NCBI RefSeq assembly: GCF_005795905.1
Contig: NZ_VAWE01000001.1
Coordinates: forward strand, 4,949,001 to 5,013,000
Origin: Streptomyces marianii
Lineage (GTDB): Bacteria; Actinomycetota; Actinomycetes; Streptomycetales; Streptomycetaceae
DNA length: 64,000 nt
Direction of reading: 5' to 3'
The notes under the pieces were generated by a model, which worked only from the letters and a program-made list of their open reading frames with translations, ran no database searches and had not been told where the DNA came from. Below are positions 8,694 through 16,871 of the stretch, one piece after another. The first letter of the stretch is position 1, and each line of letters starts with the position of its first letter. Made by a program: the position numbers and the translations under genes.

Positions 8694-9344
8694 GTGATTG
8701 ACGTCGAGGGACTGTCGAAGAGTTTCGGCGAGCGAACGCTGTGGCGCGATATCAGCCTGACGGTAGGTCGTGGCGAAATGCTCGCCCTCACCGGTCCGAG
8801 CGGCTCCGGCAAGTCGACTCTCCTGAACTGCCTGGGGCTGCTCGACAGACCGAGTGCCGGGGCCATTCGCCACGAGGGGAAGGACATCACACGTTTCGGC
8901 AGGCGCGAGGTTCGCCTGTTCCGCAGAGATGTTCTCGGGTACCTCTTCCAGGGGTACGCCCTCATCGAGAACGCCACTGTCGAGGAGAACCTGGAAGTGG
9001 CCGTGAAGCCGCGTCGTGCGCTCCGGGACAAGGCCGGCGCGTCCCTCGCGGAAGCACTGCAGCGCGTCGGGCTGGCTGGGCGGCACAAGGAGACGGTCCA
9101 CCGCCTCAGCGGTGGGGAGCAGCAGCGTGTGGCCCTCGCCCGTCTCATCGTCCAGCAGCCGACGCTCGTCCTCGCGGACGAGCCGACCGCCGCTCTGGAC
9201 CGTGACAACACCGCCATGGTTCTGGACTCGCTACGGGAAATGAGCCGAGCCGGGTGTGCAGTAGTGATCGCCACACATGACGACATCGTCCGTGATGCCT
9301 GTGACAACGTGTTCGCCCTGGGAACGCCGCTCGTGGCCCAGTGA
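8694..9344 (+). CDS. ABC transporter ATP-binding protein of the bacteriocin cassette
   Basis: This is a 216-residue single ABC domain starting at GTG 8694, 46 bp after the membrane protein. Walker A GPSGSGKST (about 34-42), Q-loop YLFQGYALIENATVEEN (about 82-98), signature LSGGEQQRVALARLI (about 138-152), Walker B LVLADEPTAALD (about 158-169) and the switch ATHD (about 194-197) are all intact. It resembles LolD/MacB-type ATPases that pair with FtsX-like permeases. The three genes 6073-9344 run in one direction with short gaps and are best read as one operon. Confidence 0.88.
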   Translation: MIDVEGLSKSFGERTLWRDISLTVGRGEMLALTGPSGSGKSTLLNCLGLLDRPSAGAIRHEGKDITRFGRREVRLFRRDVLGYLFQGYALIENATVEENLEVAVKPRRALRDKAGASLAEALQRVGLAGRHKETVHRLSGGEQQRVALARLIVQQPTLVLADEPTAALDRDNTAMVLDSLREMSRAGCAVVIATHDDIVRDACDNVFALGTPLVAQ

Positions 9345-9456
9345 GCCTGACAGCGGGGGAGGCGTCAGTCGCCAGCGAGGTGGGGAACGATCTCTGCCGG
9401 CTTGGGAAGCGATCTTCGTACGCATTTGGAATGCCTGGTCAGGGGCACTCGTGAAC

Positions 9457-9550
9457 GGCCCACAGCACGACTGTTCTTGAGTTGGTTCAGGAAGAGTTCA
9501 CGAGATCCCGTCCGATCTGATTGATCGGGCGGGATCTCGGCGTTTCCGGG
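9457..9550 (+). repeat. Island-flanking repeat, right copy (with hairpin)
   Basis: Partner of 2446-2539; see that entry for the alignment. The hairpin arms are ATCCCGTCCGATC (9505-9517) and GATCGGGCGGGAT (9523-9535). Just before it, GGTCAGGGG (9437-9445) repeats nine bases of the tRNA-Ala T-arm (2423-2431) at nearly the same distance, so this may be a decayed tRNA 3' end. Confidence 0.55.
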
Positions 9551-10046
9551 GTCTGGATTGAGGCCGGGTCCGAATGCGGGCGGGTCTTGGGGTTCTGGGG
9601 CGTCAGATGGTCGTGTGGAGGGCGAACGGGGCGATCCTGCGAAGGTGTCCAGCAGGTCTCCCGGGCGGTGACGAGGAGGGACCGTACGCGGCCGCCGCCG
9701 GTCTCACCTCCATCTGCCACTGCTCGCAGGCATGCCCGCCGTGTGTGCCATGTGCCAGAGCGCGCCTTCGAGGAGGTGGAGCCGGGGCGTCTCGGTGGCC
9801 GGTCCGGGGTATGTGCGCATGGTGATCCAGACGCGGTAGGTGTACTCCCCCGGCCTGCTGGGTGGGGCCCTTCTCGCGGAGGCATCCGCGGCGGGCACCG
9901 GTCTCCTGCGTCAGTGCTGGGTAGGCGTGCGGTGGTGAGGCGGCGTGGCATCGCGATCCGGCCCTGTCCCTCTGCGGCGTCCCGCCGGTTCCGGTCCGCG
10001 CGGAGCCCCGGCGACCCCGCGGAATCGTGGTCAGTAGGGTCACGGG
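9551..10046. other. Gap between island end and aldo/keto reductase
   Basis: No gene can be supported with confidence. One minus-strand frame, 9704-9898, encodes a 64-residue peptide (EYTYRVWITMRTYPGPATE is its most protein-like part), but it has no recognisable domain and no clear ribosome site. The rest is probably degenerate DNA. Confidence 0.4.
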
Positions 10047-11003
10047 GTGACGACGAAGACGGACGCGACGGACGGTCGGCTGCTGTACGGGTGCATGGGG
10101 CTCGGAGGAACGTGGGACACCGCGCCGTACGGCCCCGGGGACATAGCCGCCGCGGAGGCGGCGGTCGAGGCCGCGCTGGACAGCGGGATCACCAGGTTCG
10201 ACCACGCCGACATCTACCGGCACGGCAAGGCGGAGGCCGTCTTCGGCGAGGTCCTGGCCCGTGCTCCGGGGCTGCGGGAGCGGATCGTCGTGCAGACCAA
10301 GTGCGGCATACGTCTCGCGGACGGGGAGCGCCCGGGGATCTACGACCTGCGCGGGCGGACCATCGTGCGGCGGGTCGAGGAGAGCCTGGCGCGGCTGCGC
10401 ACCGACGTGATCGACGTACTGCTGCTGCACCGGCCCGATCCGCTGGCCGACCCCGACGACATCGCCGAGGCGCTGACGTCGCTGCACCGGCAGGGCCTGG
10501 TGCGGCGGTTCGGGGTGTCCAACATGGGAGCGGCGCAGATCGCCCCGCTCCAGGCCCGGCTGGACGTGCCGATCGTCGCGAACCAGCTGGAGATGAGCCT
10601 CCGGAAGCGCGACTGGCTCGAGGCCGGTGTGGTCGTGAACACCCGCGAGGCGGCATTGAACGGCTTCCCCTTCGGCACCCTCGAGCACTGCCGGGACAAC
10701 GGCATCGAACTCCAGGCATGGGGTGCGCTGGCGCAGGGCCGGTTCACCGGGCGCCAGGAGACCCCCGAGGAGCAGGCCACCGCGCGGCTCGTCGCCTCCC
10801 TCGCCGAGCGCAAGGGCGTGACGCCGGAGACGGTGCTGCTGTGGTGGCTGCGGCGCCACCCCGCCCGGGTCTCGCCGGTGATCGGCACCGCCAACCCCGA
10901 GCGCATACGAGCCTGCCGGCAGGCCGCGCGGCAGGAGCCGGACCTCGGCCACGAGGAGTGGTACGCGCTCTGGCTGACGGCACGCGGTGTGCCGCTGCCC
11001 TGA
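10047..11003 (+). CDS. Aldo/keto reductase
   Basis: This is a 318-residue (alpha/beta)8 NADPH-dependent oxidoreductase beginning at GTG 10047. The catalytic tetrad of the family is present: Asp52 and Tyr57 in RFDHADIYRHG, Lys85 in VQTKCG, and His128 in VLLLHRPD. The cofactor end IGTANPERI is near residue 280. It is most like the YdhF-type group, whose N-terminus is GCMGLGGTWD. It is not obviously in an operon: the two genes downstream face it. Substrate unknown; aldehydes or ketones expected. Confidence 0.92.
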   Translation: MTTKTDATDGRLLYGCMGLGGTWDTAPYGPGDIAAAEAAVEAALDSGITRFDHADIYRHGKAEAVFGEVLARAPGLRERIVVQTKCGIRLADGERPGIYDLRGRTIVRRVEESLARLRTDVIDVLLLHRPDPLADPDDIAEALTSLHRQGLVRRFGVSNMGAAQIAPLQARLDVPIVANQLEMSLRKRDWLEAGVVVNTREAALNGFPFGTLEHCRDNGIELQAWGALAQGRFTGRQETPEEQATARLVASLAERKGVTPETVLLWWLRRHPARVSPVIGTANPERIRACRQAARQEPDLGHEEWYALWLTARGVPLP

Positions 11004-11054
11004 ACCGGGTGCGGCGTGGGCTGTTCGGGCCGGGCGAGCACTCCCGGGCCCCGG

Positions 11055-12041
11055 CTACGACACGACGTCCCGCGGCGGCTCTCCGGCCAGGTGGTCGACG
11101 ACGTTCTGGACCGCGGACAGGGCGATCCGGACCAGGGTCTCCCGGGTCACGCCTCCGACGTGCGGCGACAGGACGACGTTCGGCGCCTTGAGCAGACGCA
11201 GGGCGGCCGTCGGCGGTTCGGGGTCGAAGACGTCGATGCCCGCGCCCGCCAGGGTGCCCGCGGTCAGCGCGTCGGCGAGGGCGTCCTGGTCGACGAGCGC
11301 TCCCCGGGCGGTGTTGACGAGGAAGGCGGTCGGCCTGAGGAGCGCCAGCCGCCCGGCGTCGAGGAGATGGCGGGTGTCCGGCGTGAGCGGCGCGTGGAGA
11401 CTGACGTAGTCGGAGACGCGGAGGAGTTCGTCGAGGGGGAGGAAGCGGGCGTCGCCCAGCCGGGACTCGGTGTCGGCGGGCGCCCGGCGCCGGCCGGTGT
11501 AGGCGATGCGCATGTCGAACGCCAGGGCGCGGCGGGCGACTTCCCGCCCGACACTGCCGAGACCGACGATGCCGAGGGTCTTGCCGGACAGCTCGGTGAG
11601 GGACTGCTGGATGCGGGGCAGGGCCCAGTCGGCCTCGGTGAGCGCGGTGTGGGCGGGTACCACCTGCTTGGCGAGCGCCAGCATGAGCGCGAAGGTCTGC
11701 TCGGCCACGTTCTGCGCCTCCGCACCGCTGGAGCCGATGTTGCAGACCGTCACGGACCGGGCGCGGGCGGCGTCCAGGTCGACGTAGTCGTATCCGTGGC
11801 TCGCGCACTGGACGAGTTCCAGGGCGGGTGCGGCGGCGATGTGCCCGGCGGTCACCGGGGCGAGGGCGGTGATGATCGCACGGGCCTCGCGCAGCGCGGC
11901 CGGGTCCTCGTCCGCCGACTCCACGACGGTGACGCGGGCGCCGGGCACGAGGCCCGCGAGCCCCGCCCCGGTCGAACGGCCTCCCATGTGGGGCGGGATG
12001 ACCGCCAGGACGTTCCTGGCGGCCGGACGGTCCTCGCTCAT
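11055..12041 (-). CDS. D-isomer-specific 2-hydroxyacid dehydrogenase
   Basis: This is a 328-residue NAD(P)-dependent dehydrogenase. The Rossmann motif GLGSVG is at 160-165, and the catalytic triad of the family is visible: Arg246 in VNTARGALVD, Glu275 in FDPEPP, His294 in LSPHVGG. It interconverts a 2-oxo acid and a D-2-hydroxy acid. Its ATG overlaps the stop of the upstream L-hydroxyacid oxidase by 4 bp (ATGA), so the two are translationally coupled and probably act on the same carbon skeleton, one per stereoisomer. The exact substrate is not shown. Confidence 0.9.
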   Translation of the reverse strand: MSEDRPAARNVLAVIPPHMGGRSTGAGLAGLVPGARVTVVESADEDPAALREARAIITALAPVTAGHIAAAPALELVQCASHGYDYVDLDAARARSVTVCNIGSSGAEAQNVAEQTFALMLALAKQVVPAHTALTEADWALPRIQQSLTELSGKTLGIVGLGSVGREVARRALAFDMRIAYTGRRRAPADTESRLGDARFLPLDELLRVSDYVSLHAPLTPDTRHLLDAGRLALLRPTAFLVNTARGALVDQDALADALTAGTLAGAGIDVFDPEPPTAALRLLKAPNVVLSPHVGGVTRETLVRIALSAVQNVVDHLAGEPPRDVVS

Positions 12042-13213
12042 GCGGACTCCCCCGTCAGATCGTCGGGCGTGAGCGAGCCGGGGCCCGCGTGTCCCGACAG
12101 CGCCAGTGTGAGGTCGAGTTCGGCGAGGAGACAGCGGATGACGTGGTCGACGCCCGCCTGCCCGTCGAGACCGAGGCCGTAGGCGTACGGGCGGCCCAGG
12201 AGCACCGCCCGGGCGCCGAGGGCGAGGGCCTTGAACACGTCGTCGCCGGTGCGGATGCCGCTGTCGAAGAGGACGGTGAGCCGGTCGCCCACGGCCTCGA
12301 CGACGCGGGGCAGGGCGTCCGCCGCGGCCACGGACCCGGCGACCTGGCGGCCGCCGTGGTTGGAGACGACCACGCCGTCCATGCCGGCGTCGGCGGCGCT
12401 GCGGGCGTCGTCGGGGTGGAGGATGCCCTTGAGGACGATCGGCCCGTCCCAGTGTTCACGCAGGAAGGCCAGGTCGGGCCAGGTCTTGGCGGGGTCGGCG
12501 AACATGCCGACGAAGTGCGTCACGGCCGCATTCGGGTCCTCGTGCACGGGCTTGGCGAGCCCGGCCCGGAAGGCCGGGTCGGAGAAGTAGTTGGCGGTGC
12601 CCACACCGTGCAGGAACGGCAGGTACGCCTGGTCGAGGTCGCGGGGGCGCCAGGCCAGCAGCGGGGTGTCCAGGGTGACGACCAGCGCCGTGTAGCCGGC
12701 TGCCCTCGCCCGGTCCAGGAAGCTCGCGGTGACGTCGCGGTCCTTGGCCCAGTACAGCTGGAACCACCGCTCGCCGTCGCCCATCGCCTCGGCGACCTGT
12801 TCCATCGGTGTGCTGGAGGCGGACGACAGGATGTACGGGACTCCCCGCGCGGCGGCCGCCCGTGCCGCGGCGCACTCCGCGTCGGGGTGCATGATCGACA
12901 GCACGCCGATGGGCGCGAGTGCGAGCGGCGCCCGCAGTGGCCGGCCCAGCACCTCCACGGACAGGTCGCGTTCGTGGACGTCACGCAGCATGCGCGGCAC
13001 GATCCGCCGGCGGTCGAGCGCGGCGCGGTTGGCGCGGGCGGTGCTTCCGCTGCCCGCGCTGCCGGCCACGTAGCCGACGGGTCCCGGGCCGAGCCGGTGG
13101 CCCGCCAGTTCCTCCAGCCGTGTCAGATCGGTGGGCAGCCGGGGCACGGCGCCCGTCATGCCGTTCAGATAGATCTCGTACTGGAAGTCCGCCCAGTGCC
13201 GCGTGGTCGCCAT
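12038..13213 (-). CDS. FMN-dependent L-2-hydroxyacid oxidase, lactate 2-monooxygenase-like
   Basis: This is a 391-residue TIM-barrel flavoenzyme. The start at 13213 gives ATTRHWADFQYEIYLNG, the N-terminus typical of lactate 2-monooxygenases. Residues that bind FMN and substrate are conserved: Lys262 in VLKGILHPDDA, catalytic His286 and Arg289 in SNHGGRQVAGS, DSGIRTGDDV (about 317-326) and LLGRPYAYGL (about 338-347). The family turns L-lactate or related L-2-hydroxy acids into acetate plus CO2 or a 2-oxo acid. It is the first gene of a two-gene operon with the D-2-hydroxyacid dehydrogenase. An open extension to 13339 overlaps the protease terminator and is not used. Confidence 0.9.
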   Translation of the reverse strand: MATTRHWADFQYEIYLNGMTGAVPRLPTDLTRLEELAGHRLGPGPVGYVAGSAGSGSTARANRAALDRRRIVPRMLRDVHERDLSVEVLGRPLRAPLALAPIGVLSIMHPDAECAAARAAAARGVPYILSSASSTPMEQVAEAMGDGERWFQLYWAKDRDVTASFLDRARAAGYTALVVTLDTPLLAWRPRDLDQAYLPFLHGVGTANYFSDPAFRAGLAKPVHEDPNAAVTHFVGMFADPAKTWPDLAFLREHWDGPIVLKGILHPDDARSAADAGMDGVVVSNHGGRQVAGSVAAADALPRVVEAVGDRLTVLFDSGIRTGDDVFKALALGARAVLLGRPYAYGLGLDGQAGVDHVIRCLLAELDLTLALSGHAGPGSLTPDDLTGESA

Positions 13214-13256
13214 CCGATCATCCTTGCGGGGCTGGGCGGGCCGCGTCCATGGGTGT

Positions 13257-13294
13257 GCAGCGGCCGGCGGGGCCCGGGCCTCGCCGGCCGCTGC
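13257..13294 (-). terminator. Hairpin behind the secreted protease
   Basis: A perfect 13-bp stem, GCAGCGGCCGGCG (13257-13269) and CGCCGGCCGCTGC (13282-13294), with a 12-base loop, lies just past the protease stop on the minus strand. It lacks a T-run, as is common in Streptomyces. Confidence 0.7.
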
Positions 13295-13298
13295 GTCG

Positions 13299-14270
13299 TC
13301 AGGCGGCCTGGGCCTTGTCGTACAGGGCCTTCGCCTCATTGCCGAAGTACGGGCCGAACATCCGGTTCGGCAGGAAGATGTAGCCGAAGCTGTTCACCGA
13401 GACCTGCAGGCCCGTGCCGGCCGTCTCGCTGAACCCGGTGAACCAGGGGCCGCCGCTGGAGCCGCCGGTCATGTTGCAGCCGAGGCTGTGGTCCTGGGTG
13501 AACAGCCAGTCCTTGGAGCTGTTTCCGCTGCAGTAGATCAGCTTGGTGCCGTCGTACGGGGACGCGGCCGGGAAGCCGAAGGCGTACATCTGCTTGTTGT
13601 AGCCGCCGTTGAACTGGATGCCCTGGGCGCCGGTGACCGCGGTCAGCTTCTGGCCGTTCAGCGGGGCGAGCACGGCCGCGCCGATGTCGTAGTTGATGTC
13701 CTCGCTCGCCTCCCACTGCGGGGTGGTCAGCGTCTTGGTGGCGGTCCACTGGCCGTACGGTGCCTGGCCGTTGGCGTACGCGGGAACGAAGACGACGTTG
13801 GTGTGCCAGCTGCCCTGGTACTTGACGCAGTGTCCGGCCGTCATGACGGTGCTGGCGTTCTGGCTGGTCACGGCGTTCGCCGAGCAGGACGCCGTGCGGC
13901 CCTGGAAGGTGAAGAAGACCCGTCCTGAGGTCTTCACGACCGCGCCGCCGCCGGTCCAGGCGCCGCCCGCCTGGGGGAAGGCCGTGGGGCCGACGGTCGT
14001 CGTGACGGCCCCGCGCTTCGGGGTCTTGAGGGTCTTCAGCGCGTCCGCGCCGAGGCGCAGGTCGAGCGGGACGGCGGCGCGCATTCGCTCCGCGGTCCAG
14101 AAGGTGCGGGCCTGGTGCTGCTCGGCGGCCGTGGCGTGGTGGGCCACGGCGGCGGGAGCGGGCGAGGGGGCCGGGGCGGCGGCGTGGGCCGTGGTTGCGG
14201 CCGTCAGACCGCCGGTGAGCAGAGCGCCGACGGCTAACAGGGTCGCTGCGGCTGTGCGATGGCGTCTCAC
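13299..14270 (-). CDS. Secreted trypsin-like serine protease
   Basis: This is a 323-residue exported protein. The signal peptide has MRRHR, a hydrophobic core and TAHA-A near residue 30, followed by a Pro/Ala-rich spacer and a probable propeptide. The catalytic triad is complete: His147 in TAGHC, Asp195 in INYDIGA, Ser272 in MTGGSSGGPWF. Cys129 and Cys148 can form the usual loop disulfide, and a second Cys pair (CSG..., GCNMT) is near 247/265. It ends with a hairpin terminator. The chymotrypsin/V8-like class is clear; the substrate is unknown. It is monocistronic. Confidence 0.92.
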   Translation of the reverse strand: MRRHRTAAATLLAVGALLTGGLTAATTAHAAAPAPSPAPAAVAHHATAAEQHQARTFWTAERMRAAVPLDLRLGADALKTLKTPKRGAVTTTVGPTAFPQAGGAWTGGGAVVKTSGRVFFTFQGRTASCSANAVTSQNASTVMTAGHCVKYQGSWHTNVVFVPAYANGQAPYGQWTATKTLTTPQWEASEDINYDIGAAVLAPLNGQKLTAVTGAQGIQFNGGYNKQMYAFGFPAASPYDGTKLIYCSGNSSKDWLFTQDHSLGCNMTGGSSGGPWFTGFSETAGTGLQVSVNSFGYIFLPNRMFGPYFGNEAKALYDKAQAA

Positions 14271-14509
14271 GCATGTCTCCTTCTGCCGGGGCAGGTGGGG
14301 GATGAGAACGGTGCGGATAGACGTGCGTGAGGAAGGGTGTCATGACGGCGCCCACTTTGTCAGGAGCGCGTCATGGCTATGGTTCGCGCCGTCCATGGAA
14401 GCGCCGGGGCCGGAGGGATCGGCGGGACTACCGGGGTCGGCGCGAACGGCGGGGCTGCCGAGGCAGGCACGGAAGTGCCGGGGCCGGCGGGGCTACCCGG
14501 GCCGGCGGG

Positions 14510-14995
14510 TCATCGCGCGGCGAGCGGCTTGGCGAAGCAGCGGCTGCTCTCGTACTCGCGGTAGTGGCCGAACTTGGCGCACGGCTCGTAACCGCTCGAC
14601 GTGTACAGCGCGATGGCCTCCGGCTGGGCCGTGCCGGTCTCCAGGACCATGCGGATCCGGCCGGCCGCGCGGGCGTCCTCCTCCAGCGCCGCCAGGACGC
14701 GCCGCGCCAGACCGAGACCGCGCGCCTCGGGGACGACGTACATACGCTTGAGCTCGGCGTCGCCGTCCGCATACCCCTCGGCGTTCTCGTCCTGGGTGCG
14801 CCAGCCGCCGGTGGCCACCGGGCGGCCCAGCCCGTCGTACGCGAGCAGGTAGAGTCCGCGCGGCGGGACGAACATCGAGGGGTCGAGCGGTGTGACATCG
14901 CCCTCGTCGCCGTAGCGCGCGACGTACTCCAGCTGCACCTGGTCGTTGAGTTTGACCGCGTCAGGGTGGTCGAAGGGCCTCGGCTGGATATCCAT
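14510..14995 (-). CDS. GNAT-family N-acetyltransferase
   Basis: This 161-residue protein uses the ATG at 14995 (MDIQPRPFDHPDAVKLN). The acetyl-CoA site is clear: LKRMYVVPEARGLGLARRVL (V..P..RG.G.A..L) at about 84-103, then LETGTAQPEAIALYTSSGYEP, the end of a small GNAT domain. The acceptor is unknown. It diverges from exonuclease III with only about 52 bp between the starts, so the two promoters must overlap. Confidence 0.88.
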   Translation of the reverse strand: MDIQPRPFDHPDAVKLNDQVQLEYVARYGDEGDVTPLDPSMFVPPRGLYLLAYDGLGRPVATGGWRTQDENAEGYADGDAELKRMYVVPEARGLGLARRVLAALEEDARAAGRIRMVLETGTAQPEAIALYTSSGYEPCAKFGHYREYESSRCFAKPLAAR

Positions 14996-15047
14996 ACCCG
15001 TGATCGTACATGTATGCGAGCCGTTCTCCCTCGGATATCGTGCGGGG

Positions 15048-15857
15048 GTGCTCACTGTGACCAGCGTGAATGTGAACGGGCTGCGGGCCGCCGTGAAGAA
15101 GGGCTTCGTCGAGTGGTTGGCCGGGACGTCCGCCGATGTCGTGTGCCTCCAGGAGGTACGGGCCGAGGCCCATCAGCTCCCCGACGAGGTGCGCAGCCCC
15201 GACGGCTGGCAAGCGGTCCACGTCCCGGCCGCCGCCAAGGGCCGCGCCGGTGTGTCCGTCCTGACCCGGCGCGAGCCGGACGCGGTCCGGACCGGTTTCG
15301 GCAGCGAGGAGTTCGAGGGCAGCGGACGCTATGTGGAGGTCGACCTGCCCGGCGTCACGGTCGCCAGTCTCTATCTCCCGTCGGGCGAGGTCGGGACCGA
15401 GCGACAGGACGAGAAGTACCGCTTCATGGACGCGTTCCTTCCGTATCTGAAGGGTCTCGCGGAGCGGGCGGCCGCCGACGGCCGCGAGGTGCTGGTCTGC
15501 GGCGACTGGAACATCGCCCATCAGGAGGCCGACCTCAGGAACTGGCGGGGCAACAGGAAGAACTCCGGATTCCTGCCGGAGGAGCGCGAGTGGCTCGACC
15601 GTGTGTACGACCAGGGCGGGACCGGCGCCGGCTATGTGGACGTCGTCCGTGCCATGTACCCCGAGCAGGAGGGCCCGTACTCGTGGTGGTCCTACCGGGG
15701 GCGCGCCTTCGACAACGACACGGGCTGGCGCATCGACCTGCTGGTGGCGACACCCCGGCTCGCGGACAAGTGCGTGAAGGCATATGTGGAGCGCGCGGCG
15801 AGCCATGCCGAACGGTGGAGCGACCACGCGCCGGTGACGGCGGTGTTCGAGTTGTAG
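15048..15857 (+). CDS. xthA: Exodeoxyribonuclease III (AP endonuclease family)
   Basis: This 269-residue endonuclease/exonuclease/phosphatase-fold protein acts in base-excision repair. The ExoIII motifs occur in order: VTSVNVNGLRAAV (about 4-16), CLQEVRA (metal-binding Glu, about 33-37), LYLPSGE, VCGDWNIAHQEADL (about 149-162), and WSDHAPVTA (catalytic Asp-His, about 257-265). The GTG at 15048 gives the usual N-terminus; GTG 15057 is an alternative. The open frame reaches further upstream, but that would run into the divergent GNAT gene. Confidence 0.93.
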   Translation: MLTVTSVNVNGLRAAVKKGFVEWLAGTSADVVCLQEVRAEAHQLPDEVRSPDGWQAVHVPAAAKGRAGVSVLTRREPDAVRTGFGSEEFEGSGRYVEVDLPGVTVASLYLPSGEVGTERQDEKYRFMDAFLPYLKGLAERAAADGREVLVCGDWNIAHQEADLRNWRGNRKNSGFLPEEREWLDRVYDQGGTGAGYVDVVRAMYPEQEGPYSWWSYRGRAFDNDTGWRIDLLVATPRLADKCVKAYVERAASHAERWSDHAPVTAVFEL

Positions 15858-16070
15858 CGCCGAAGGCGTGCTCCGGCGGTGGCCGTCGAGGCGGGCCGTC
15901 CGGCCCCGGGGCCCCGCGGGCGGTGCGCCCGCGCACGGCCGTGGCCGCCTGACCTCGATCTGCCGCTTGTGCCTGCTCGGGCGGTGCGCACCCACGGCCG
16001 TGGCGCTCGCGGACGCCCGGAAGGACCCGGCGGGCCTGCGGTGCCCGCCGGACGGGCCGGGCCCGGCCCG

Positions 16071-16733
16071 TCACGAGTCGCGCAGCAGGCGGTCCATCGC
16101 CATGGAGAGCTCCGCCTCCACCACGCTCTTCGCCAGGGGGCGCAGTCGCCCGGCGTCCCCCTCCGTCGCGTGCGAGCGCAGCAGTCCGACGAAGAGGGAC
16201 GCCAGCGCCTCCGCGTGGCCGCGCACCTCGCGGCCCGCAGCGAGGACCGCGGAGAGCGGCACCCCCTCCTTCACCAGTGCGGAGGAGACGTCGAGCAGCC
16301 GGCGGCTGATGTGGACGATCTCGTCGCCGTCGGTGGCCAGATAGCCGAGGTCGAGCGCCGCCACGAGGTTCTCGGGGGTGACCTCGCCCTCGAAGTAGTC
16401 GGCCAGGTCCTCCGGGGTCAGCCGGACCGGGGTCTCCTCGGTCGGCTCGTCGAGGCCGAGCACCTCGCCGACGTCGCGGCCGCTGTCGAAGGCCGACGCC
16501 AGATCGGCGATTCCGCTGAGAGTGTGGCCGCGTTCGAGCAGGGCCGCGATGGTGCGCAGCCTGGCCAGATGGTGGGCGTCGTACCAGGCGATCCGGCCCT
16601 CCCTGCGGGGTGGGGGTATGAGCCCCCGCTCGCGGTAGAAGCGCAGGGTGCGCACCGTGATGCCGGCCTCCTCGGCCAGCTCCTCCATGCGGTACTCGCG
16701 GATCTCGCGATCCGTGCGCTGCTCGTCCGTCAC
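16071..16733 (-). CDS. MerR-family transcriptional regulator
   Basis: This is a 220-residue regulator starting at GTG 16733. The N-terminal MerR winged helix is textbook: YRMEELAEEAGITVRTLRFYRERGLIPPPRREGRIAWYD (about 14-52), followed by the dimer helix (RLRTIAALLERGHTLSGI). The C-terminal effector region (about 90-220) is helical and has no metal-binding cysteines, which argues for an organic ligand. It faces the monooxygenase-hydrolase-SDR operon across 138 bp and probably controls it. Two dyads in that gap are listed separately. Confidence 0.9.
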   Translation of the reverse strand: MTDEQRTDREIREYRMEELAEEAGITVRTLRFYRERGLIPPPRREGRIAWYDAHHLARLRTIAALLERGHTLSGIADLASAFDSGRDVGEVLGLDEPTEETPVRLTPEDLADYFEGEVTPENLVAALDLGYLATDGDEIVHISRRLLDVSSALVKEGVPLSAVLAAGREVRGHAEALASLFVGLLRSHATEGDAGRLRPLAKSVVEAELSMAMDRLLRDS

Positions 16734-16751
16734 GTCCGCAAGCCTATGTTG

Positions 16752-16793
16752 TACCGCCGGTAACTTGTTCGGTTCCACCCCTACCGCTGGGTA
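16752..16793. promoter_or_regulatory. Two dyads between merR and the monooxygenase operon
   Basis: TACCGCCGGTA (16752-16762) and TACCGCTGGGTA (16782-16793) are each palindromic, share TACC/GGTA arms and lie 30 bp apart in the divergent promoter region. They are candidate sites for the MerR protein. Inference from position and symmetry only. Confidence 0.4.
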
Positions 16794-16871
16794 TGCGAAG
16801 GCTCTACTCTCCCATCGTGCCAGTGATCGATGGCACGGTTCGGCGGGAGTCTGTCTGCGGGAGGCGGCGGC

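Noticed and set aside
2378..9550. Intact prophage or integrative plasmid
   Set aside because: No integrase, replication, capsid or transfer gene is visible; only remnants and cargo remain.
9521..11191. A 556-residue plus-strand gene before and over the aldo/keto reductase
   Set aside because: It overlaps the well-supported reductase in another frame and has shadow-type composition.
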